From Candidatus Omnitrophota bacterium (GTDB taxonomy: Bacteria; Omnitrophota; Gorgyraeia; Duberdicusellales; 4484-171), in assembly GCA_023228195.1 (NCBI GenBank), contig JALOBR010000027.1:1-13761 (forward strand): a DNA stretch of 13,761 nt. Reading direction: 5' to 3'. Shown piece after piece: positions 1 to 5,288 of the stretch (position 1 is its first letter; the number at the start of each line of letters is the position of its first letter). The notes beneath the pieces are model-generated. The model saw only the letters and a program-made list of their open reading frames with translations, was not told the origin of the DNA and made no database searches. The position numbers and the translations under genes are program-made.

Positions 1-164
1 ATCGTGGGAACGCCCATTTGCCCTGAAAGCTTTACCATTTCTTCCATAGCCTTTTTGTCGGCTGAAACATCAAAATCCTCGTAGCTTAAACCTTTAGAAG
101 AAAAATATTGCTTCGCGAGTTTACAGTAAGGACACGTTGGGGTTGAATAAATTTTTATATCCAT
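1..164 (-). CDS. Glutaredoxin-like thioredoxin-fold protein (3' end outside window)
   Basis: Small thiol-disulfide oxidoreductase, probably cytosolic. The first 54 residues are visible. They begin MDIKIYSTPTCPYC, giving the glutaredoxin active site CPYC (C11, C14) after the first beta strand. The visible part ends GVPT, the usual cis-proline turn of the fold, so roughly the last 25-30 residues lie beyond the left edge if the length is typical. The ATG at 164 has a clear ribosome binding site (AAAGGAGAT) and lies 11 bases after the stop of the diiron protein gene, so the two are very likely cotranscribed. Family members reduce disulfides, or act as NrdH or YruB-like thiol carriers. Which of these applies cannot be told from the fragment. 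The context with rubredoxin and flavodiiron protein suggests redox stress. Confidence 0.88.
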   Translation of the reverse strand, partial: MDIKIYSTPTCPYCKLAKQYFSSKGLSYEDFDVSADKKAMEEMVKLSGQMGVPT

Positions 165-175
165 ATTATCTCCTT

Positions 176-658
176 TTATTTTTTTATTTTGTCTTTCAGA
201 AGAGTAAGCTTAACAAGATGATTCTTTTCCTCATCTATAACCTTATCCAAAACCGGATGCTTTTCGGTAAGTATATATCCGCGCAAGGCTGAATAAGTAA
301 GGATTGATTCCTTTTCAATATAAATTCCGAAATCTATAGCCTCTAAATCGGACTTAAATCCTTCTTTGGTTTTTTTCTCTATAAGTTCCTGGATAAAAAT
401 ATAACCCGCTGCAATTGCTTTTATATAAGCATCGTACTCTCCAGGGCTAAACTCATAAACTATATAATCTCCGACATTATCGAGTATCACCTGAAAAGTT
501 TTTCTGTGCACTTCCTCCTGATCCTTTAAATACCCCCACACTTCACGCATGGCTGCGTTGTCTGTTTTTTTCTCCAAAGCCTCATAAAGCTTTTTTCCGT
601 TTTCTTCAATTTTTATCGCAATCCTCAATATTTCCTGCGGGCTGTATATGTTTGACAT
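176..658 (-). CDS. Rubrerythrin-like ferritin-fold diiron protein without rubredoxin domain
   Basis: A 160-residue, mostly helical protein with the spacing of a rubrerythrin-type diiron four-helix bundle. Candidate iron ligands are E19 (in IEENGKKLYE), E48 and H51 (EExH), E115 or E117, and E144 and H147 (EEKNH). No CxxC rubredoxin domain follows, so it is an 'erythrin' or DUF-type ferritin-like protein rather than full rubrerythrin. Relatives remove hydrogen peroxide or store iron in anaerobes. A GTG at 664 is in frame, but the GGAGGAG ribosome binding site abuts it directly and sits 5 bases from the ATG at 658, so 658 is taken as the start. It lies downstream of the flavodiiron gene and is followed 11 bases later by the glutaredoxin. 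The diiron fold is fairly sure; the enzymatic activity is inferred. Confidence 0.8.
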   Translation of the reverse strand: MSNIYSPQEILRIAIKIEENGKKLYEALEKKTDNAAMREVWGYLKDQEEVHRKTFQVILDNVGDYIVYEFSPGEYDAYIKAIAAGYIFIQELIEKKTKEGFKSDLEAIDFGIYIEKESILTYSALRGYILTEKHPVLDKVIDEEKNHLVKLTLLKDKIKK

Positions 659-823
659 AAACACTCCTCCTTGCTTTTAAATTCCAAACTTCAAGCGCTA
701 GATAACAAATAAGCTCAAAATTCCAATGCAATAACGTCCAAAACGGATACCGTTTAAAGCATTGGAATTTTGGCTATTGAAATTTATTTGGGATTTGGAA
801 TTTGCGATTTGGAATTTCATGGA
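659..823. repeat. Intergenic repeat block with a 14-bp perfect inverted repeat
   Basis: The 165 bases between the flavodiiron gene and the diiron gene hold no gene. Positions 716-729 (CAAAATTCCAATGC) and 759-772 are a perfect 14-base inverted repeat. The loop contains a second hairpin, AAACGG (741-746) with CCGTTT (750-755). The flank holds two copies of TTTGGAATTT (794-803, 808-817) and an inverted copy, AAATTCCAAA (679-688). This is the look of a dispersed non-coding repeat. There is no T-tract after the stem on the minus strand, so it is not a standard intrinsic terminator, although it could protect or end the flavodiiron mRNA. Confidence 0.75.
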
Positions 824-2002
824 TTAACTGGCCAATAAATTCTTAATTTTTATAACTATATCTTTTAAGTTATCAAGCTCTGTATCATCTGGAATATAAT
901 TTGCGTATCTTCCTTCGGCTAACAATTCCATTCCTGCTTCCTTAAGTGAATCTTCGAGTTCTTTAAACCCTATTTTTGCCCAGCCATAGGAACCAAAAGT
1001 AAAAGCATATCTATTTTTAGGCTTGAGCCCTTTTAAATATGTGAGAAAAGCTCCCATATTCGGCAAAATTTTGTTATTTAAAATCGGCGAGCCCACCATT
1101 ACTACTTTTGCCGAAATAATTTCTGCGATTATATCGGAAATATTGGTATCCTGAAGATTATACAGTTTAACCGAAATACCTTCACGATCAATAAGCTCAT
1201 ATAATTTCTGCGCCATCATTTGCGTCGAATGCCACATTGTATCGTAAATCACGACAACAGACCTGTCAGATTCATAATTTGCCAATTTTTTGTAAAGAGA
1301 TACGATCTTTTCTATATCTTCTTTCCTTCTCCAAATCAAACCATGGGAAGGGCAAATTGTATCTAGCTTTATATCCTTAAGGGCTTCTAAAGCTTTTATA
1401 ACCTGGCCACCGTAAGGCATAACAATATTTGCATAATATTTTGTTGCTTCTTTGACAACAACGTCAATGCCGATACAATCCGCAAAACGCTCCGAACTTG
1501 CATAATGTTGTCCGAAAGCATCATTAGGAAACAAGATGTTATCTTCGATAGAATATGTTGCCATTGAATCAGGCCAATGAACCATTGGCATTAAAAAAAA
1601 TTTTAAATTCCTTCTACCAATATTTAAAGTGTCTCCCGAATTAACTATTTTAAAATTCCAATTTTCTTTAAAATGCCTTTTTAGTCCTTCCTGCCCCTTG
1701 GGAGAACATACTATTTGCGCGCCGGGGCAGAGTTTGAGCATTTTGCCTATCGAACCTGAATGATCCATCTCAGTATGATTTGAAATTATATATTTAATTT
1801 TCGAAGGCTCTATGACTTCCTTGATGCGACTAAGCATTTCCTCAAACCCGTAATGCTTTACCGTCTTGATTAATGTCGGCTGTTCATCAAAAATCAGATA
1901 AGCGTTATAGGTAGAGCCGGAAGGTGTCGAGTAGCCGTGAAAATTCCTTAAGCTCCAGTCAACATAACCTGTCCAGTAAATATTTTCGGCTATTTTAACC
2001 AT
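824..2002 (-). CDS. fprA: FprA-type flavodiiron protein (A-type flavoprotein)
   Basis: A 392-residue cytosolic flavodiiron enzyme that reduces O2 to water and/or NO to N2O, usually with electrons from rubredoxin. The N-terminal metallo-beta-lactamase-like half (about 1-245) carries the full diiron ligand set: H76, E78, D80 and H81 in HTEMDH, then H142, D161 and H220. The C-terminal half (about 248-392) is a flavodoxin domain that begins VVVIYDTMWHST and binds FMN. The length is normal for class A proteins, with no extra C-terminal domain. The start ATG lies 3 bases after the stop of the rubredoxin gene and has no Shine-Dalgarno sequence, so translation is probably coupled to rubredoxin. The adjacent rubredoxin is its likely electron donor. 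O2 versus NO preference cannot be read from sequence. Confidence 0.95.
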   Translation of the reverse strand: MVKIAENIYWTGYVDWSLRNFHGYSTPSGSTYNAYLIFDEQPTLIKTVKHYGFEEMLSRIKEVIEPSKIKYIISNHTEMDHSGSIGKMLKLCPGAQIVCSPKGQEGLKRHFKENWNFKIVNSGDTLNIGRRNLKFFLMPMVHWPDSMATYSIEDNILFPNDAFGQHYASSERFADCIGIDVVVKEATKYYANIVMPYGGQVIKALEALKDIKLDTICPSHGLIWRRKEDIEKIVSLYKKLANYESDRSVVVIYDTMWHSTQMMAQKLYELIDREGISVKLYNLQDTNISDIIAEIISAKVVMVGSPILNNKILPNMGAFLTYLKGLKPKNRYAFTFGSYGWAKIGFKELEDSLKEAGMELLAEGRYANYIPDDTELDNLKDIVIKIKNLLAS

Positions 2003-2005
2003 ATT

Positions 2006-2167
2006 TTATTTTACTAATTCGAATTGGCTCTTATCCGCCCCGCAAACCGGACACAACCATGTATCAGGAAGTTTTTCAAATGCTACGCCCGGCTCAATCC
2101 CTCCGTCTGGATCGCCTATTTCCGGATCATAAATATAACCGCAAACTACACATCTGTATTTAGCCAT
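2006..2167 (-). CDS. Rubredoxin
   Basis: A 53-residue one-iron electron carrier. It has two CxxCG knuckles, C6-C9 and C39-C42, the conserved YIYDPEIGDPDGGI segment and the PDTWLCP segment, all typical of classical rubredoxin. The frame is open further upstream (to 2206), but the ATG at 2167 has a strong AGGAGGT ribosome binding site and matches family length, so it is chosen. The gene is immediately upstream of the flavodiiron protein and probably feeds it electrons. A promoter is predicted at 2254-2281, giving a leader of about 80 bases made mostly of an inverted repeat. Confidence 0.96.
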   Translation of the reverse strand: MAKYRCVVCGYIYDPEIGDPDGGIEPGVAFEKLPDTWLCPVCGADKSQFELVK

Positions 2168-2180
2168 TTTACACCTCCTA

Positions 2181-2252
2181 TTTACACAGATTAACGCAGA
2201 TTGCAAAGCAGATGATCACAGATGATTTTATCTGCGATCGTCTGTGCGTAAA
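2181..2252. repeat. Imperfect inverted repeat in the rubredoxin leader
   Basis: The left arm at 2181-2201 (TTTACACAGATTAACGCAGAT) pairs with the right arm at 2230-2252. The blocks TTTAC, ACAGA and GCAGAT match between the arms, separated by short unmatched stretches. Shorter CAGATGATCACAGATGAT repeats fill the centre. A related fragment, TTAACACAGATTGC, occurs on the minus strand at 4243-4230 in the tpx leader, differing at one of 14 bases from 2191-2204. It is probably a small dispersed element; a regulatory role is possible because it would form most of the rubredoxin 5' leader. Confidence 0.65.
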
Positions 2253-2253
2253 A

Positions 2254-2281
2254 ATTCTATCATATATTTTACCAATGTGAA
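2254..2281 (-). promoter_or_regulatory. Sigma70-type promoter for rubredoxin-flavodiiron genes
   Basis: On the minus strand there is a -35 box TTCACA (2281-2276), a 16-base spacer and a -10 box TAGAAT (2259-2254). TGA directly before the -10 box makes it an extended -10. The predicted transcript start is near 2247. The call rests on sequence pattern alone. Confidence 0.5.
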
Positions 2282-2301
2282 GCCATTAATAAGCATAGCT
2301 T

Positions 2302-3261
2302 TTACAGCAATTTCTTGGCTCTATTGAACAAATCGTTTATCGCTCTTTTATTATTAGGGATAAAACAACCGGCAACATCAAAATGGCCGCCGCCGCCGTA
2401 ATATTCGGCGAGCCTGGCAACATTGATTTTTCCTTTAGAACGCAAAGACACCCTCAAGGTGCTTCCGTTTTCCCGAAACAATATTGTTATTTTTACATCG
2501 TGGATACTGCGCATCTCATCCGCTACCGCATCAACGTCTTCTTCTTTACCCTTCATTCTTTGGAAATCTTTTCTTTTTATTATGGACCAGGCTATCTTGC
2601 CACGCTTTAAAAACTTGCAACGGGAAAGCGCTAACCCCGAAAGTATAATGGTCTCTTTGCTTTTTGACCAAAATATCATATCTGCCAATTTAGGATAATT
2701 TACTCCCGAATCTACCAAATATTCGCAAATTTTAAAAGTAAAAGCCCGCACTTTTGGCAAACGAAACGAATCGGTTTCTACAATCAAAGAAGTCAATATA
2801 TCCTCGGCTATTTCGCTTGTAATTTTCGCATTAAGTTTCTTAAGAAGGATAAAAATAATTTCACCGACTGCTGCTGCGTTGCTATCTATAAGGGAGACGT
2901 CACCGAAAGGCCTTCTAAAATCATGGTGGTCAATTTCTAAAATTTTTTGCGCAGGCTTGAATACTTTTTCAAAATTATTGCCCAAAACATCTTTCGCGCT
3001 GCAATCAACGGATATGGCTAAATCGCATTTTTTATCTGTTGTTTGTTTTATCTTCTTTGCCCCGGGCAAACACTTATATTTTTTAGGAATATCGTCCTCG
3101 CTTATCATATAAACTTTCTTCCCAAGAGCCTTAAGCCCTAATCCCAAAGATAAAAGCGAACCTATGGCGTCACCGTCGGGATTTATATGACAGGAAATAA
3201 CTATAGTCTTTGCTTGCAAAATAGTTTCTTTGGCTTTAACTAAATTTTCCAGCATAATCAT
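2302..3261 (-). CDS. nrnA: DHH-family phosphoesterase, NrnA-like oligoribonuclease/pAp phosphatase
   Basis: A 319-residue cytosolic DHH/DHHA1 phosphoesterase. The DHH domain shows motif I HINPDGDAIGS (H25, D29, D31), motif II with D86, the DHH motif itself (D111-H113) and a fourth acidic residue, D164. The C-terminal DHHA1 domain has the glycine-rich substrate loop GGGGH (289-293). Length and order match the NrnA group, which degrades 2-5 nucleotide RNAs and/or dephosphorylates pAp. Some relatives instead cleave cyclic dinucleotides, and this cannot be excluded. The start is MIM: ATG at 3261 or 3255, neither with a good ribosome binding site. It follows the PCD gene by about 40 bases and is probably the last gene of the tpx operon. 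Confidence 0.88.
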   Translation of the reverse strand: MIMLENLVKAKETILQAKTIVISCHINPDGDAIGSLLSLGLGLKALGKKVYMISEDDIPKKYKCLPGAKKIKQTTDKKCDLAISVDCSAKDVLGNNFEKVFKPAQKILEIDHHDFRRPFGDVSLIDSNAAAVGEIIFILLKKLNAKITSEIAEDILTSLIVETDSFRLPKVRAFTFKICEYLVDSGVNYPKLADMIFWSKSKETIILSGLALSRCKFLKRGKIAWSIIKRKDFQRMKGKEEDVDAVADEMRSIHDVKITILFRENGSTLRVSLRSKGKINVARLAEYYGGGGHFDVAGCFIPNNKRAINDLFNRAKKLL

Positions 3262-3301
3262 AGCGGATTGTTTTATTTCTATCCTCTATCTTATTCTTAA
3301 A

Positions 3302-3604
3302 TTACACACTATCGATAATCCTCGCCATTATAAAATCATTCTCGCTGAGCCCGGAAAGTGCGTGGGTTGTAAGCGTAATTTTTAATTTATTATAAATCAA
3401 TGTAAATACAGGATGATGCCCCTGCTCCTCGGCAATTACCGAAATAAGATCGAGAAAATATTTTGCCTCGATAAAATCTTTGAACTTAAATTCCTTAACT
3501 ATTTTCTTACCCTCAACCAATTGCCAATTATTGTGCTGGGCGATTAATTTTCCTATTTCCTCTTTCGTTAAGCCACCTGCACCCGCTTCGCAAGACTTAC
3601 AATG
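3302..3604 (-). CDS. phhB: Pterin-4a-carbinolamine dehydratase with disrupted or non-canonical 5' end
   Basis: Dehydrates 4a-hydroxytetrahydrobiopterin; bacterial relatives support pterin recycling and have been linked to molybdopterin enzymes. The core motif is intact: EEQGHHP, then TTH, then the closing D in SENDF. The only canonical in-frame start is a TTG at 3520, which would give 72 residues beginning after the conserved tryptophan. The same frame is open upstream to about 3604 and still reads like the family N-terminus (HCKSCEAGAGGLTKEEIGKL, then NNWQLVEG), matching the usual C-x2-C, L-T-x-E-E-I and W pattern. No ATG, GTG or TTG exists there, and a stop (TAA) lies further up. This part overlaps the 3' end of tpx. 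A lost base, sequencing error, frameshifting or unusual start codon are the options. The fold is sure; the start is not. Confidence 0.82.
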   Translation of the reverse strand, partial: HCKSCEAGAGGLTKEEIGKLIAQHNNWQLVEGKKIVKEFKFKDFIEAKYFLDLISVIAEEQGHHPVFTLIYNKLKITLTTHALSGLSENDFIMARIIDSV

Positions 3605-4146
3605 GGAAGGTCGTGTTTCATGCGTTTTTGTTGCGGATTAGACACTACATCGTTAAGAGCCGTTAAGACGCTTTCGTAATTTAATTGGCTGGTAACCTCC
3701 GGGGCTATTTGCATATACCTAATGACATTTGTTTTATCCACAATTGAAACGCTTCTTGCCAGAAGATTTAATTCTTTTATAAGCAAGCCGTAATTTATGC
3801 CAAATGAAGAAAACCTGTAATCAGAAAGGGTTACAACATTCGTGATATTATTTAAATCACAGAATCTTTTCTGTGCGAACGGAAGGTCTTTGCTTATCCC
3901 CAGCACAACTATGTCTTTTGAAAATGCTACTGCTTTTTTATTGAATTCTTTAACCTGTAAATCGCATACCGGGGTGTCTGAGGAGGGAAAAGATGTTATT
4001 ATTTTTATTTTATCCTTGAAATCCTTAAGGGTAACTTCTTTTAAGTCTGTAGAGATAACTCTGAAATCAGGAGCGTCTGTATTTAATTTTAAATTCCTGC
4101 CGACAAGCGTTAAAGGTGCGCCCTGGAATTTCGTTTGTCTTTCCAT
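3568..4146 (-). CDS. tpx: Thiol peroxidase (Tpx, atypical 2-Cys peroxiredoxin)
   Basis: Reduces hydrogen peroxide and organic peroxides with electrons from thioredoxin. The peroxidatic cysteine is C61 in SSDTPVC (compare SxDTxVC of Tpx) and the resolving cysteine is C96 in FAQKRFC. The beginning, TKFQGAPLTLVG, is the standard Tpx N-terminus. At 192 residues it is about 20-25 longer than usual. Family homology should end near SVLTALNDVV, and the tail from about residue 170 (SNPQQKRM onward) overlaps the dehydratase gene in another frame, so it is probably read-through rather than functional sequence. The start ATG at 4146 has a GGGAGGG ribosome binding site. First gene of a probable tpx-PCD-nrnA operon; the promoter is at 4246-4274. 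Confidence 0.94.
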   Translation of the reverse strand: MERQTKFQGAPLTLVGRNLKLNTDAPDFRVISTDLKEVTLKDFKDKIKIITSFPSSDTPVCDLQVKEFNKKAVAFSKDIVVLGISKDLPFAQKRFCDLNNITNVVTLSDYRFSSFGINYGLLIKELNLLARSVSIVDKTNVIRYMQIAPEVTSQLNYESVLTALNDVVSNPQQKRMKHDLPIVSLAKRVQVA

Positions 4147-4245
4147 GATCCCTCCCTTTTACGCAGGTTGGAACAGCTAAATCATGACGGCGCAAAGAAT
4201 TACCTGCGCTTGTTTGTTTATGAGTGTGGGCAATCTGTGTTAATA

Positions 4246-4274
4246 ATGATAGTAGCAAAGATAGAACAGGTCAA
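4246..4274 (-). promoter_or_regulatory. Sigma70-type promoter for the tpx operon
   Basis: On the minus strand there is a -35 box TTGACC (4274-4269), a spacer of exactly 17 bases and a -10 box TATCAT (4251-4246). Each box has 5 of 6 consensus bases. The predicted start is near 4239, giving a leader of about 93 bases. The leader contains an inverted repeat, GCGCAGGT (4209-4202) with ACCTGCGT (4168-4161), 7 of 8 bases matching. Confidence 0.6.
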
Positions 4275-4406
4275 TGATTAAATTCTATGTAGATGGACTT
4301 TTTTCCACCAAAAAATCCCTTATAAACCGTTACTTTTATTATTATCATATTGTCCCCTATGCCTCACGTCCTATATCCAACGTCCAACGGCCTACATTAT
4401 TCTGTA

Positions 4407-4415
4407 TGGTATAAT
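4407..4415 (+). promoter_or_regulatory. Extended -10 promoter for the radical SAM gene, leaderless geometry
   Basis: TGGTATAAT (4407-4415) is a perfect extended -10 element (TGn plus TATAAT). No convincing -35 box lies 16-18 bases upstream, which is common when the -10 is extended. Normal spacing puts the transcript start at about 4422, the A of the chosen start codon. The same nonamer occurs upstream of the OsmC gene. Confidence 0.5.
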
Positions 4416-4421
4416 ATTTAT

Positions 4422-5288
4422 ATGCCCTTAATTACGCCTTTTGACCCCTGGAAAAGTAAATATTGCACCTGCCCGGATAAGTTCAGCCTGTCCCCTTATA
4501 CCGGCTGTGGACACGCTTGCCTTTATTGCTATGCTTCTTCATATATAAGAAACTTCTTCAACCCCAGGCCCAAAAAAGATTTCATCAAAAGGCTTGAGAA
4601 CCAGATGAAAAAGATACCAAAGAATTCAATAATAACCATTGCGAATTCATCCGACCCTTATCAATCAATAGAAAAAGAATATAAATTGACCCGCAAAATG
4701 CTTATACTTTTAAAAAATTATGAATTAAAAATAAATATTGTGACGAAATCGACATTAGTCGCAAGGGATGTTGATATTTTTAAAAGCCTTAAGAATGTCG
4801 TCGTAAGTTTCACATTCACCTGCCTTGACAAAAGGCTTATGCAAAGGCTCGAACCCGGCTGTGCCGGCAGCCCGCAGGATAAGCTTAAAACCATAAATGC
4901 GCTTTCGAAATACATTCCTGTCGCTGCAAGGTTTGACCCGCTGATTTATCCTTTAAATACAAAAGACATAAGAAAAACCGTAAAGGCGCTTAAAAACTCC
5001 GGGGCCAAACAAATTATCACTTCAACCTACAAAACAAAACCGGATAATTTTAAGCGCATGTGCGAAACATTTCCCGGATATGCTTGCCTATGGAAAAATC
5101 TCTATTTAACTTGCGGCGGGGAAAAAGGCGGATACAATTACCTTACGTTTCAATTACGGCAAAAACTAATTGAAGAAGTAAAGGAAGCTGCGCTTAACGA
5201 GAAACTTAAATTTTCAAGTTGCCGGGAAGGATTTTCTGCAATAAACACTGCCGATTGCGACGGTTCATCGCTGTTTCTTAATTTATAA
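4422..5288 (+). CDS. SPL-family-like radical SAM protein
   Basis: A 288-residue radical S-adenosylmethionine enzyme of unknown substrate. The iron-sulfur motif is CGHACLYC (C29, C33, C36), preceded by SPYTGC as in the Rv2578c/SPL-like group. IANSSDPYQSIEKEY and LARxV-type segments further on fit that group. Further cysteines include C15, C17, two near the middle and several toward the C-terminus. It lacks the full spore photoproduct lyase context and should not be called a DNA repair enzyme. The ATG at 4422 is preferred over in-frame starts at 4350 (TTG) and 4359: family homology begins right after it, and a perfect extended -10 box ends 6 bases upstream. It is the only plus-strand gene, and its stop overlaps the end of the CHASE2 gene tail to tail. 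Confidence 0.87.
   Translation: MPLITPFDPWKSKYCTCPDKFSLSPYTGCGHACLYCYASSYIRNFFNPRPKKDFIKRLENQMKKIPKNSIITIANSSDPYQSIEKEYKLTRKMLILLKNYELKINIVTKSTLVARDVDIFKSLKNVVVSFTFTCLDKRLMQRLEPGCAGSPQDKLKTINALSKYIPVAARFDPLIYPLNTKDIRKTVKALKNSGAKQIITSTYKTKPDNFKRMCETFPGYACLWKNLYLTCGGEKGGYNYLTFQLRQKLIEEVKEAALNEKLKFSSCREGFSAINTADCDGSSLFLNL

Noticed and set aside
659..823. Possible CRISPR-like repeat arrangement in the TTTGGAATTT copies
   Set aside because: The copies are short, irregularly spaced and palindrome-related, without equal-length spacers, and no cas gene is present.
4067..4258. Minus-strand open frame of 63 codons upstream of tpx
   Set aside because: It overlaps the start of tpx in another frame, has no family signature, and its sequence comes from the tpx leader and promoter.
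4290..4320. T6/A6 hairpin (GGAC-T6 ... A6-TCC) as a terminator
   Set aside because: It lies upstream of both divergent promoters with no gene ending nearby, and no T-run follows the stem in either direction.
4422..5288. Naming the radical SAM gene as spore photoproduct lyase (splB)
   Set aside because: The CxxxCxxC motif and the YTGC lead-in fit the broad SPL-like group, but the lineage signs do not suggest spores and no lyase-specific residues could be confirmed.
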